From: Bradyrhizobium sp. CB82
Lineage (GTDB): Bacteria > Pseudomonadota > Alphaproteobacteria > Rhizobiales > Xanthobacteraceae
Reading direction: 5' to 3'
Length of the DNA stretch: 64,000 nucleotides
Assembly (NCBI RefSeq): GCF_029714405.1
Contig: NZ_CP121651.1
Span: forward strand, 186,001 to 250,000
In this document: piece after piece, positions 19,113 through 30,429 of the stretch
How positions within the stretch are numbered: position 1 is the stretch's first letter
How the letters are laid out: each line of letters begins with the position of its first letter
Notes under the pieces: generated by a model
Databases searched by the model: none
What the model was told of the DNA's origin: nothing
What the model saw: the letters and a program-made list of their open reading frames with translations, nothing else
Program-made: the position numbers and the translations under genes

Positions 19113-19140
19113 GATTCAGTCCTCTCGCAACGACTGAATC
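19113..19140. repeat. 9-bp inverted repeat beside an IS5-type remnant
   Basis: GATTCAGTC (19113-19121) and GACTGAATC (19132-19140) flank a ten-base loop, directly upstream of the transposase start on the minus strand. It is probably the IS terminus or its leader structure. Confidence 0.55.
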
Positions 19141-19216
19141 AGCGAACATCAACCCACGCAACCGAACACTTTTTCAACAAAATCGGCCAGATGCGCTGCA
19201 ACAAACAATGCTCCTG

Positions 19217-19335
19217 TCCGATGACCTCGTCAGCGCGGGCGAGCAGTGGCGGTAAGACGGTGAGGCTCAGCGCCCTGGCGGTCTCGATATTGATCACCAA
19301 TTCGACTTTGGTGGGGAACTCTACCGGCACGGCGC
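19217..19335 (-). pseudogene. C-terminal tail fragment of an ABC_sub_bind protein
   Basis: The minus strand encodes PVEFPTKVELVINIETARAL followed by SLTVLPPLLARADEVIG, a diverged copy of the tail of the 11305-12273 gene. The natural stop codon is gone. It is one of three such tail scraps in the window. Confidence 0.75.
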
Positions 19336-19500
19336 TGCGCCTTGATGATTTTGTCGATTAGTACGCGCCTCGCCGCATTGACGTGTTCCCGATAGACGTA
19401 GAGAGCTGGTATCCGAGCAGGTTAGGTTTCCACAACCGCCGATATTCTATATCCTTCGTGCGTCACGCTGATGCGTCTCAAAAGGGAGCTGCGGCTAAAC

Positions 19501-20121
19501 ATGCATGCGATGAAAGCGGTCGCCATCATAGTGCTCCTGCTCCTGGTCGTGGTGAATGCACTGGAATTGCTGCCGGCAGCGAGCGCGTTCCAAATGTATC
19601 TATCGGGTGGGGCGGTGGCGCTGAGCCTTGTCGCGCTGATAGCGATTCTGGTCGGGCGCGGCCCGTCGCGGGATAACCGAAGTGCTGGCATTGAGGCGGC
19701 CCGACCGACGCCTGTTACGACTCGCGCAAACCAAGCGGACGCCGAGATCGTCAACTTTTTGGCGATGCTGCAGGCAAGGGGCCGGCTGGTCGATTTCCTG
19801 ATGGACGACATCAACGCGCATGATGACGCACAGGTTGGGGCAGCCGCGCGCGTGGTCCATGCCGGGTGTAAGACGGCCCTGCTGGACCACTTTCGAATCT
19901 CCCCCGTGCGCGCAGAGAGCGAAGGATCGACGGTGCAGGTCGCCGCTGGCTATTCGCCGGACGAGTATCGACTGCTCGGCAAGATCAGCGGTCCGGCGCC
20001 GTTCTCGGGAGTGCTTATCCACCACGGCTGGAAAACGGATGCTGTGAATCTACCGCGCGTTTTGCGGAACTCGACCCATCGACTTCCAGCAATCGCTCCG
20101 GCGGAGGTGGAACTGAGATAA
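19501..20121 (+). CDS. DUF2760 membrane-anchored protein of an Hsp70-linked cluster
   Basis: A 206-residue protein. The first 65 residues hold two hydrophobic segments (VAIIVLLLLVVVNALELL; YLSGGAVALSLVALIAILV), and the rest is the soluble DUF2760 domain (FLAMLQARGRLVDFLMDDIN, DAQVGAAARVVHAGCKTALL, FSGVLIHHGWKTDAVNLP, APAEVELR at the end). An in-frame ATG lies upstream at 19471, but ATG 19501 gives the cleaner membrane segment behind AAAAGGGAG. It precedes two Hsp70-like genes in the same direction (115 bp to the first). DUF2760 genes are commonly found beside such Hsp70 homologues; no biochemical role is known to me. It may tether the pair to the membrane (inference). Confidence 0.85.
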   Translation: MHAMKAVAIIVLLLLVVVNALELLPAASAFQMYLSGGAVALSLVALIAILVGRGPSRDNRSAGIEAARPTPVTTRANQADAEIVNFLAMLQARGRLVDFLMDDINAHDDAQVGAAARVVHAGCKTALLDHFRISPVRAESEGSTVQVAAGYSPDEYRLLGKISGPAPFSGVLIHHGWKTDAVNLPRVLRNSTHRLPAIAPAEVELR

Positions 20122-20236
20122 ACGGCTCGCATCGGCCGGCTGCCGGACGCCCGAGTCGGATCACGTACAACGGTGCTTTCCATCACGCGCTGCTATTGAT
20201 GCGAATTGACAGCACGACAACCAGGACTACCCTCTC

Positions 20237-22069
20237 ATGAGCGCTCGTTTCAGTCTTGCCATCGACCTCGGCACCAGCAACAGCGCGATCGCGATCGCCG
20301 ATCTCGAGAGTGGTGAGACCAGGATTATCGAAATCGCGCAGACCCTAGGACCAAATCAGATCGGCGAGATGCCGACACTGCCGTCCGCCATTTATATTCC
20401 GCACTCCGAGGAGTTCCCGGAGAGTTCGTTCCCTCTGCCCTGGAGCGATGCCGGGGAGCGCGCGATCATTGGCCAGTTCGCGCGCGAGCGGGGGGCGCTC
20501 GTGCCTGATCGCCTCGCGACCTCCGCCAAATCCTGGCTATCCAACCCGCATATCGACCCGAAGCAGCGGATCCTGCCCTGGCGATCCGACATCGCCGAAG
20601 AGAAGCTCTCGTCATTCGAATGCTCACGCCTTTACCTCCAACATCTCAGGGACGCGTTCCTGCATACCGAACGAGCGCAGGGGCGGGATTGGGACCTCTC
20701 GGAAGGCGAGATCGTTGTAACCGTTCCTGCCTCGTTCGATGAGGTCGCAAGAAGCCTCACCGCCGAGGCCGCCAAGGCCGCGGGGCTTGAGGACGTCATA
20801 TTGCTGGAGGAGCCGCAGGCTGCATTTTACGCCTGGATGGCGCAGATGCGCAGAGAATGGCGAAGCCTGATTGCTGATGGCGATATCGTGCTGGTCTGCG
20901 ATGTCGGTGGCGGGACAGCCGATTTCAGCTTGATCGCGGTCACAGATGTTGAAGGCCGGCTCGAACTTGAGCGTGTCAGCGTCGGCGAGCACATTCTGCT
21001 AGGTGGCGACAATATGGATTTGGCGCTCGCATATGCGCTGAACGCCAAGCTTGAGGCCGAGGGCAAACGGCTGGACTCCTGGCAATTCCTGGCGCTCGTG
21101 CACGCCGCCTCCAAAGCCAAGATCGTCCTATTTGATGATGGCGGGCTGGCGCAGGCGCCAATCGCGGTCCCCTCGCGCGGCTCCAGCCTGCTTGCCAAGA
21201 CTGTCTCAACGGCTCTCGATCGGGAGACGCTAGAGCAAGTTGTTGTCGACGGTTTTTTCGCCAGAACCAGCCTTGACGACCTGCCGCGCGAGAGCCGTGG
21301 GGCAGGGCTGCAGGAATTCGGTCTGCCGTATGCTTCCGATCCGGTCGTCAGCAAGCATATCGCCCGGTTTCTCGCTCAGAGTCTGCAGAACGTGAAGGCA
21401 AGCGAAAAGCTTGCCGCTCTAGTGGGAGCATCGGCTGGCACGCAGGTGCTGATGCCGACCGCGGTCTTGTTCAATGGGGGCGTTTTCAAGGCAGCGCCAA
21501 TCCGTAACCGGGTGCTTGATCTGCTGGCGTCATGGAATGGCGGCCAGCCAGTCCGCGAATTACAGGGTTTCGAACCAGACCTCGCCGTCGCACGCGGCGG
21601 CGCGATCTACGGACGTCTCCGCGCCACTGGCAAGGGCATGCGTATCAAGGCTGGCGCGGCGCGCTCCTATTACATCGGCCTGGAAACGTCGATGCCCGCC
21701 ATTCCGGGCTACAAGCCGCCGTTGAAGGCATTGTGTGTTGTCCCGCAGGGGATGCAGGAAGGCACGGAACTGATGATCGAAGGACGCGAGTTCGGCCTTG
21801 TCACCGGTCGCACGGCGGAGTTTCGGTTTTTCTCCTCCTCGGTACGAAGCGGCGATACGCCGGGACAGATACTCCCCGACGCGGAGCGTGAGCTTGATGA
21901 CGCTGGCCTGCTCGAAGTCGCGGTCCCAGCACAGGACGTCCCGGTAGGGCAGGCGGTGCCGGTCCTCGTCAGCCCCGTCGTCACCGAACTTGGGATCCTT
22001 GAGCTTTGGATGAGGCACACGAACTCCGATCGCCGATGGAAGGTTGAGTTCCAGGTCCGCACGGAATAG
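20237..22069 (+). CDS. Hsp70-family ATPase (first of a pair)
   Basis: A 610-residue protein of the actin/Hsp70 fold. Phosphate-1 motif IDLGTSNSAIAIADL at the N-terminus, phosphate-2 VLVCDVGGGTADFSLIAV near residue 220, and an adenosine motif VLFNGGVFKAAPIRNRVLDL near 410 are kept. DEAARSLTAEAAKAAGLEDV and LEEPQAAFYAW also match the family. After about residue 440 there is only a beta-rich tail without the classical DnaK substrate groove, helical lid or acidic C-terminus. The second Hsp70 gene starts 28 bases later, so the two are co-transcribed. Confidence 0.9.
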   Translation: MSARFSLAIDLGTSNSAIAIADLESGETRIIEIAQTLGPNQIGEMPTLPSAIYIPHSEEFPESSFPLPWSDAGERAIIGQFARERGALVPDRLATSAKSWLSNPHIDPKQRILPWRSDIAEEKLSSFECSRLYLQHLRDAFLHTERAQGRDWDLSEGEIVVTVPASFDEVARSLTAEAAKAAGLEDVILLEEPQAAFYAWMAQMRREWRSLIADGDIVLVCDVGGGTADFSLIAVTDVEGRLELERVSVGEHILLGGDNMDLALAYALNAKLEAEGKRLDSWQFLALVHAASKAKIVLFDDGGLAQAPIAVPSRGSSLLAKTVSTALDRETLEQVVVDGFFARTSLDDLPRESRGAGLQEFGLPYASDPVVSKHIARFLAQSLQNVKASEKLAALVGASAGTQVLMPTAVLFNGGVFKAAPIRNRVLDLLASWNGGQPVRELQGFEPDLAVARGGAIYGRLRATGKGMRIKAGAARSYYIGLETSMPAIPGYKPPLKALCVVPQGMQEGTELMIEGREFGLVTGRTAEFRFFSSSVRSGDTPGQILPDAERELDDAGLLEVAVPAQDVPVGQAVPVLVSPVVTELGILELWMRHTNSDRRWKVEFQVRTE

Positions 22070-22096
22070 GGGACGGACCGCCTCTGGAGGTAGTTC

Positions 22097-24910
22097 TTGA
22101 CGAAAGACCGCGCCCGCTTCGCCATTGGTATTGATCTCGGCACCACCAACTCCGCACTCGCATTCGCGCCACTGGTCGGCGAGGGGACGCCAGAGGTCCT
22201 TCTCGTCCAGCAATGGGAGGGCCTGGCGAGTCTGACCGAGAAGCCAACGCTACCTTCTTTCATGTACCTGCCAGAGGAAGGGGTCGCAGCACACCTGCGC
22301 GGTGAGGTGGTCGGAGATGGGCAATGGATCGTTGGCCTTTTTGCACGCATGAAGGCAAGCGAAGCGCCCGGACGGGTCGTCCATTCCGCGAAGTCGTGGC
22401 TTTGCCATCACGCCGCCGACCGGTCGGCACCGTTTCTACCATGGGGATCAACCGTTCTGGCACGTGAGCAGAAAATCTCACCGGTACGCGCCTCGGCACT
22501 GATTCTGAACTATCTGCGGGGGATCTGGAACAGCCGGTTTGCCCAGGCCGGGTTTGCGTTCGATGATCAAGACATCACGGTCACCGTCCCGGCTTCCTTC
22601 GATGCGGCGGCGCAGCGGCTGACGATTACCGCCGCCGAGGAAGCAGGCTTCCCTGGCGATGTGCGACTGCTCGAAGAGCCACAGGCTGCGTTCTATTGCT
22701 GGCTGGAAAGCCACGACCCAGCGCACGAATTATGGCAGCGGCCAGACACCGGCGATGTCGGGCTGCGACACGTGTTGGTCATCGATATCGGCGGCGGCAC
22801 CTCGGATTTCAGCATTTTTGAAGTTCGCCTGAACGAGCAAACGCCGGACCCCGATATCAGGCGTGTCGCGGTGAGCGAGCATACGCTGCTCGGCGGCGAC
22901 AATATCGACCTTGCCGTCGCCCACTTCCTGGAGCCGCGGCTTGCCGGGGCGGGCGACCGGCTTTCCGGGCCGCAATGGGATCAGCTCGTCGCCGCCTGCC
23001 GTCATCTGAAAGAGCGCGCGCTTGCCGCTACGGGGCCGCCGGATGAGCGGTTCGTTGTAGCACTGGCCGGTCGCGGGTCGGAGATGGTCGGCGGCTCGCA
23101 GGTGGCGACGGTGATGCGCGCGGAAATCGAGAGCCTGTTGCTGGACGGATTTTTTCCCTTCTGCGACGCGGCGGCGCGGCCGTACCGGACGAGCGCGGCA
23201 CTGAGGGAATGGGGACTTCCTTATCCTTCCGACAGCGCGATAACCCGACATCTTGCCGAATTCCTCAACGATCGCCCGCGCATTGATGCCGTCCTGTTCA
23301 ACGGCGGATCCGTTCGACCACCGCTCCTGCGCCAAAGACTCCGCGAGCAAATCGGAGGCTGGCAGGACGGCTTCGTACCGCAGGTTCTGGAGAACGAGGA
23401 GCCGGATCTGGCGGTGGCGCGCGGAGCTGCGCGATTTGGTGCCCTTCTCCACCACCGTTCGGCTCGCATCGCCGCTGGGGCCGCCGCTGCGATCTTTCTC
23501 GAAGTGGAGGGAATACAGACAACAGATCGCCAGGTTGTGCGTCCGCCCCTCGTATGCGTTCTTCCTCAGGGTGCAGCGCCGTCGCAGCTTTTTGAGATCA
23601 CTGATCTTGGGCTTAAGCTGCGCACCGATCAGCTGGTGCGCTTCCAGGCTTATTCCTCAACCCGGAAGAGCGTCAGCCGGGCCGGAGACATCGTTTCCTG
23701 GTCGGAAAGCGAATTTCACCCGTTGCCCCCGCTCCAGACCATCGTCAGGACGGCTGAGCTATCCGGACCGGAAGCGGGCGGGATGTTGCCCGTCCGTCTG
23801 ACGGCGCAGATGAACGCACTGGGGCTGCTCCAAATATTGTGCGTCAGCGCCGACCCTGCCTTCCAGCAGTCCTGGCCGCTGGAATTCAACATGCGCGAGC
23901 ACGTCCACGGCGTCGCGGGCGCGCCCGGCGAGGGGCGGACACGGGAGGAAAACGCTCCGATTGAACCGAACGCTTCAGCGGACGCGCTGGAAACGGCACG
24001 CAGGCAAATCGGGATCGTTTTCACCCAGCCTATCAATAACAGCAAGAAGAACAAGATTACTGCTGCCACGATCCTCAAGGGTATGGAGCGCATCCTCGCG
24101 TCTGCCAGAAGTGAATGGAATGGGGCCCTGCTGCGCGCCCTTTGGCCAGCTCTCGAGGAGCGGCGGGACGACAGACGACGTTCAGCCGACCACGAAGAGG
24201 CATGGCTCATCGTGGCTGGTTTCTTACTGCGCCCGGGCTTCGGCGTTGTCCGGGACGATCTTCGTATCGATGCCCTGTGGCGGGTGCACGATGATGGCCC
24301 GTGTTTCCCCGGTCGGCGCATCAAGAGCCAGGAATACATCCTCTGGCGCCGGGTGGCGGGCGGGCTCACGCGCGAACGCCAGATTAGGCTTATAGCCGGA
24401 GAGATCGACAGAATCCGCAGCGGCAAGGCGCCCGACGAACTCGTGCGTTTGGCTGGATCCTTAGAACTGATCCACCACGACACCAAGGCGGAACTGGTGC
24501 GTTGCTTCTGCGACACCGCGGTGACGCTTGCACGGGCCAAGCGACACTGCGCTCCTTATCTTGCGGCGCTCGGGCTCCTGCTCAACCGAACTCCGCTCTA
24601 CGCAGGGCCGGAGACTGTTGTCTCGCCCGATCTCGTCGAGCACGCGTATCAGGCTTTCCAGAGCTTCGATTGGACTACGCCCGAGTTGCTCGACCTGCAG
24701 ATTCTGTTCCTCCGGGCCGCGCGCGTCGTCGACGATCGGAGCCTGGACCTACCCATGCCTTTGCGCGGCATGATTGCCAGCAAGCTGGAGAAATCCGGCG
24801 TCCCTGCGCTGCAGACCGCAAAAATCAAAGGGTTCGTTCCGATCGGACGATCCGACCGCGCCAGTCTGTACGACGAGGCACTCCCTCCCGGTCTGATCCT
24901 GATCGAATAG
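22097..24910 (+). CDS. Long Hsp70-family ATPase with DUF3731-like C-terminus (second of a pair)
   Basis: A 937-residue protein starting at TTG 22097 behind a strong GGAGG. Nucleotide-binding motifs are complete: IDLGTTNSALAFAPL, VLVIDIGGGTSDFSIFEV and AVLFNGGSVRPPLLRQRLRE. A DnaK-like protein would end near 640 residues; here roughly 300 more follow (from about 640), largely alpha-helical and Arg/Leu rich (KITAATILKGMERILASARS, EAWLIVAGFLLRPGFGVVRD, TKAELVRCFCDTAVTLARAK), the region known as DUF3731 in relatives. No J-domain or GrpE gene is nearby. The extension could recruit a client or partner (inference). Confidence 0.88.
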   Translation: MTKDRARFAIGIDLGTTNSALAFAPLVGEGTPEVLLVQQWEGLASLTEKPTLPSFMYLPEEGVAAHLRGEVVGDGQWIVGLFARMKASEAPGRVVHSAKSWLCHHAADRSAPFLPWGSTVLAREQKISPVRASALILNYLRGIWNSRFAQAGFAFDDQDITVTVPASFDAAAQRLTITAAEEAGFPGDVRLLEEPQAAFYCWLESHDPAHELWQRPDTGDVGLRHVLVIDIGGGTSDFSIFEVRLNEQTPDPDIRRVAVSEHTLLGGDNIDLAVAHFLEPRLAGAGDRLSGPQWDQLVAACRHLKERALAATGPPDERFVVALAGRGSEMVGGSQVATVMRAEIESLLLDGFFPFCDAAARPYRTSAALREWGLPYPSDSAITRHLAEFLNDRPRIDAVLFNGGSVRPPLLRQRLREQIGGWQDGFVPQVLENEEPDLAVARGAARFGALLHHRSARIAAGAAAAIFLEVEGIQTTDRQVVRPPLVCVLPQGAAPSQLFEITDLGLKLRTDQLVRFQAYSSTRKSVSRAGDIVSWSESEFHPLPPLQTIVRTAELSGPEAGGMLPVRLTAQMNALGLLQILCVSADPAFQQSWPLEFNMREHVHGVAGAPGEGRTREENAPIEPNASADALETARRQIGIVFTQPINNSKKNKITAATILKGMERILASARSEWNGALLRALWPALEERRDDRRRSADHEEAWLIVAGFLLRPGFGVVRDDLRIDALWRVHDDGPCFPGRRIKSQEYILWRRVAGGLTRERQIRLIAGEIDRIRSGKAPDELVRLAGSLELIHHDTKAELVRCFCDTAVTLARAKRHCAPYLAALGLLLNRTPLYAGPETVVSPDLVEHAYQAFQSFDWTTPELLDLQILFLRAARVVDDRSLDLPMPLRGMIASKLEKSGVPALQTAKIKGFVPIGRSDRASLYDEALPPGLILIE

Positions 24911-25174
24911 TCATGCGCGAGGCCCGCGCCGCTATCCGCTTTGCTACGGACCACGGCCACGAACCTTTCGATGATGGTTTTGTGTGAGCGAGCTTCTTGG
25001 CTCACTCAAGATACACGACTTCGACAAAAGAGCAGATTGGCCGTCCAGTAAGCATCTTTTAAATTTGGTCCAGCGCCGGCTTAGCGGCTTTGGCGGCAAG
25101 GCCAACTCCTCGCGCGCAAGACAGGCGCCAAGCGGGATAGCTGCCGTCAACCGAAATACTGTCCAACGATAGCC

Positions 25175-25609
25175 ATGAACGCCGGCAAGCTTGGGCGGGC
25201 CAACCAATCGGACACCATGGCCTCTAGCTCTAACGCCAGTATCACCAAGAAAGCTCGCACGAAGGCCGAGGCGGATTTTGCCACTTGGCTTATGATGGCC
25301 AAGCTCGGTGGTTTTGATGACCTTCCACCAAACGCACAGAGCTTTCTGACCAACTATCGAACCCGACTCGAGACGATGACCGAGGCCGAGTCCACGGCCC
25401 TGGCTGTTCGCGGGGTCTATAGCGCTTATTACAGTGAGATGGGAGGCGTGGGCGCGGCGCCGGAACCAAAGGCTCGCACGCCAACGACAGGTGGCAAAGT
25501 CGCGCGTTCCCAGAGACGGCCTACACCTCAGCTCGGGCTATCTGCTGCGCGCCATTCGACGAGGCCCATAATCCGAAAGTCACTCACGGCACTGCTGATT
25601 TTCGTGTGA
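25175..25609 (+). CDS. Hypothetical protein
   Basis: An open frame of up to 144 residues; an inner ATG at 25217 is also possible. The middle (KARTKAEADFATWLMMAKLG, LPPNAQSFLTNYRTRLETMT) looks like a helical protein with normal codon use, but the last 40 residues are less protein-like. No family was recognised. It lies between the Hsp70 pair and groES, in the same direction. Confidence 0.4.
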   Translation: MNAGKLGRANQSDTMASSSNASITKKARTKAEADFATWLMMAKLGGFDDLPPNAQSFLTNYRTRLETMTEAESTALAVRGVYSAYYSEMGGVGAAPEPKARTPTTGGKVARSQRRPTPQLGLSAARHSTRPIIRKSLTALLIFV

Positions 25610-25870
25610 GCATGGTGGCACTGATTGTCGCATATAGATTTCTGACGCAGTAACACCACCCCCGGATTGGGTGCAGCGAAGAAGTGACGCTGATCGTAAC
25701 CGCGCGGCTCGCTAAATTTCTCTGCCGTGCCCCCCTCCACCTCTAGCAGCGAACCGCTTCGTATGACCTCCGCATCTACAAAGATGCGACGTCCGCTTTT
25801 CCCCTGACAGCGGCGAATAGCGGACACCCCAACCGCTGATTGGGCCAATGGGCGACATGGGTCGAAGCCC

Positions 25871-25898
25871 TTGCACCCAAGTCTCACAGGCTTATGTG
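25871..25898 (+). promoter_or_regulatory. Candidate heat-shock (RpoH-like) promoter of groESL
   Basis: TTGCAC (25871-25876) and TATGTG (25893-25898) are 16 bases apart. In wider context, CTTGCAC and CTTATGTGAG fit the rhizobial RpoH pattern (CTTG... and CyTATnTnnG). The predicted start of transcription would fall on the CIRCE element just downstream. The match is by eye against a remembered consensus. Confidence 0.5.
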
Positions 25899-25906
25899 AG
25901 GAGCGG

Positions 25907-25933
25907 CGAGCACTCGCTCATTGCGACTGCCAA
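25907..25933. promoter_or_regulatory. CIRCE operator (HrcA-binding inverted repeat)
   Basis: CGAGCACTC (25907-25915), exactly nine spacer bases, then GACTGCCAA (25925-25933). Against the CIRCE consensus TTAGCACTC-N9-GAGTGCTAA each arm matches seven of nine positions. It lies 35 bp before the groES start, the expected place, so repression by HrcA is likely. Confidence 0.72.
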
Positions 25934-25957
25934 TCCAGCAATAATCACAAAAGCTAA

Positions 25958-28012
<2,055 letters not shown>

Positions 28013-28038
28013 GACCAACCGTTGCGCGCACAAGAGAA

Positions 28039-28063
28039 AAAGGCCCAGCGATGCCGGGCCTTT
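28039..28063 (+). terminator. Rho-independent terminator after groEL
   Basis: The stem AAAGGCCC / GGGCCTTT closes the loop AGCGATGCC, 26 bp after the groEL stop. The 3' arm ends in T's. Confidence 0.85.
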
Positions 28064-28749
28064 CCACATTAGCTACCGGTCCAACTCGACGACAACAGTG
28101 GATGGAGGTGCCCCATCAGCAGGGGGGCCAAGCCGAGGCACATTTCGCTGATCGTATTTTCGCCGAGCGTGGCGTCCGCTTAGGGCGCGCGGCAATGATC
28201 TAACCTCGGCTAGATGAAGCGCCACCCGAAGGCATACTTAACGAGGGAGACGACAGTGGCAGCCTCTCCGTTCCGGGTCAGACTCGGAAGAGCTTATATT
28301 GAGCACTTTTTGTCCGCTTCGACCTGCAACGCTGACCGACCAAAGAGCCTACTCCTCTCAAGGTTAGAGCTTGGACAAGCCTTGCACTTGCTCCAAAGGA
28401 CTTTCAGCCTTTTGTGGGTTAGCCGGGGAGCTAAGGGGGAGCGAGCTGGCGAACTGACTGTAAATAGCCAGTTGCAGGTCGCGTAATCGGGCATGGATCA
28501 AGTTCTTGATGTCTGCGGGAGAACTGCGGAATTAGAAAAACTTCTCGCCGCCGGCTGCTTTTGAGCGGACTTGGACACCTTGACGCTAATGCCGGGCCGA
28601 ACCGCCTCAGTTGAATCGGCAAGCGGCTGGTCTTTTGATTGAACGCATACGAACCGTCCCGGTAGTAGATTACGCCGACGCATTGCCCGCCGACCGCCGA
28701 CCGCATCTCGCCTTCCGTTGGAACCCCCGAGGCGCGCAACCGTTGTAGC
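28064..28749. other. About 690 bp without a recognisable gene
   Basis: Two modest open frames exist (plus strand 28214-28486, minus strand 28431-28739), but neither has a recognisable domain or good ribosome binding site. TGGCGTCCGCTTAGGGCGCG near 28170 resembles short repeats often seen between genes of this group (compare TGTCCGCTTAGGGTC at 16728). Confidence 0.45.
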
Positions 28750-28767
28750 GTGCAGAGGCCTCATGCG

Positions 28768-29892
28768 ATGGACATGGTCACGCGCACTGTCGGCCCGGAC
28801 GCCGCCCCGGCGGGGTTAGTTTCTCCAGTGAACTCACACAACGAGTGGGATCCGGTGGAGGAAGTGATCGTCGGAAGGCTCGAGGGTGCGGTCATCCCGT
28901 CCGATCATCCGGTTGTCACCTGTAACATCCCGGGCATGGCTGCGTGGGCCCAGTCGCTGTTCGCCGGCTTCCGCTATCCAAAGGTCATGATCGAACCAGC
29001 GCGGCGCGAGCTTGAAGGCTTTGTTGCGCTGTTACAGTCGCTGGGCATTGTGGTGAGGAGGCCGGAAGCCATCGATCACCGGAAACGCTTCCGCACGCCG
29101 GAATGGTCCTCACACGGCTTCTGCAATTCCTGCCCGCGCGACAGCATGCTTGTGATCGGTAATGAGATCATCGAAACGCCGATGGTTTGGCCGTGTCGTT
29201 ACTTCGAGACGCACTCATATCGCCCGATACTTAAGGACTATTTCCGACGCGGCGCGCGCTGGACCGCTGCGCCCAGGCCGCAACTGACGGACGAGTTGTT
29301 CGATCCGGAGTTTCGCGTCCCCGAAAAAGGCGAGCCAGTCTCGTACATTCTGACCGAATTTGAACCGGTCTTCGACGCCGCCGATTTCTTTCGCTGCGGG
29401 CGCGACCTGTTCGTCACCCGCAGCAACGTCACCAATGCATCTGGTATTGAATGGCTGCGTCGCCACCTTGGCGATGGTTATCGCATTCATGAGATCGAGA
29501 GCCGCTGTCCCAATCCGATGCACATCGATACCACCATATTGCCGCTCGGACCCGGCAAGATTCTGATCAACCCCGAATACATAGACGTCGACCGCCTTCC
29601 GGCCATCCTGAAAAAATGGGACATCCTCGTGGCCCCGGAGCCGGACCCGATAACCGATCCTATGCTCAAGATCACCTCGCTGTGCGGGAAATGGCTCAAC
29701 ATGAACGTGCTGACAGTGGACGAGAATCGCGTCATCGTTGATCCGCATCATAAGGCGACAATGCATGCGATGGAGAAATGGGGATTCGAACCGATTCCCT
29801 GCGAATTCTTGCATTACGCCGCATTTGGCGGCGCCTTCCACTGCGCCACGCTCGACATCCGGCGGCGCGGCACGTTGGAGAGCTATTTTTGA
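28768..29892 (+). CDS. Glycine amidinotransferase-like enzyme
   Basis: About 374 residues of the amidinotransferase (AGAT) family, which moves the amidino group of arginine to an amine. The catalytic triad can be placed: Asp in PVFDAADFFRCG, His in NPMHIDTTILPLGPGKIL, and Cys in GGAFHCATLDIRR near the end. Other family strings are VIVGRLEGAVIP, FCNSCPRDSMLVIGNEIIE and TPMVWPCRYFE. The start is uncertain (GTG 28750, ATG 28768 or 28774); GAGG at 28755 suits 28768. The acceptor amine cannot be predicted. A guanidinium-type exporter gene converges on it from the other side. Confidence 0.87.
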   Translation: MDMVTRTVGPDAAPAGLVSPVNSHNEWDPVEEVIVGRLEGAVIPSDHPVVTCNIPGMAAWAQSLFAGFRYPKVMIEPARRELEGFVALLQSLGIVVRRPEAIDHRKRFRTPEWSSHGFCNSCPRDSMLVIGNEIIETPMVWPCRYFETHSYRPILKDYFRRGARWTAAPRPQLTDELFDPEFRVPEKGEPVSYILTEFEPVFDAADFFRCGRDLFVTRSNVTNASGIEWLRRHLGDGYRIHEIESRCPNPMHIDTTILPLGPGKILINPEYIDVDRLPAILKKWDILVAPEPDPITDPMLKITSLCGKWLNMNVLTVDENRVIVDPHHKATMHAMEKWGFEPIPCEFLHYAAFGGAFHCATLDIRRRGTLESYF

Positions 29893-29929
29893 GCCCCGAC
29901 CTTCCTTAAGACCCACATCGCACCAGGGG

Positions 29930-30244
29930 CTAGGAGGTGATTTTCAGTCCGATGATGCCCGAGAGAATGAGGCCGATACAGCCAAGTCTAAGCAACGTCG
30001 CTGGCTCATTGAAGAGATAGATACCGAGCGCCGTAGCGCCGACGGTGCCAATGCCCGTCCACACTGCGTAGGCTGTCCCGACCGGCAGCGACTTGAGGGC
30101 CAGGCCGAGCAATCCAATACTGGCCGCCATAGCCGCAACTGTGCCGATTGTGGGTAACAGCCGCGAGAATCCTTCCGAGTATTTGAGGCCGATCGCCCAA
30201 GCGGTTTCGCACAGGCCAGCAACGATCAGGAAGAACCAAGCCAT
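29930..30244 (-). CDS. gdx: SMR-family exporter of the Gdx/SugE type
   Basis: A 104-residue protein with four membrane helices. The Gdx/SugE signature is present: membrane Glu in GLCETAWAIGLKYSEGFSRL, and SLPVGTAYAVWTGIGTVGAT. Proteins of this subtype export guanidinium together with proton antiport. The start has an excellent AAGGAGGAT site on the minus strand. I did not find a clear guanidine-I, -II or -III riboswitch upstream. It converges on the amidinotransferase gene, 37 bp apart. Confidence 0.88.
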   Translation of the reverse strand: MAWFFLIVAGLCETAWAIGLKYSEGFSRLLPTIGTVAAMAASIGLLGLALKSLPVGTAYAVWTGIGTVGATALGIYLFNEPATLLRLGCIGLILSGIIGLKITS

Positions 30245-30429
30245 GAGAGATCCTCCTTGAAGTGTTTGTTCATCTTGGTTCCTCTCCGCGCTCTTTGCCT
30301 ATCGCGCGCCGTGTCCGCATAAGAAAAAGCAGGGCAGGCGAAGAATTTTGCAGCCTATTTTCGCACAGAGGGGCAGGCTTTCGCGCTCAATTTGCCGAGC
30401 TGAGGATCGTAAAGGCAGCTAAAAAAATG

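Noticed and set aside
19501..24910. Calling either Hsp70-like protein DnaK or HscA
   Set aside because: The classical substrate-binding domain is not recognisable, lengths differ, and dnaJ, grpE or isc genes are absent nearby.
28214..28739. Two modest frames in the region between groEL and the amidinotransferase
   Set aside because: They have no recognisable domain, signal or good start site, and they overlap each other on opposite strands.
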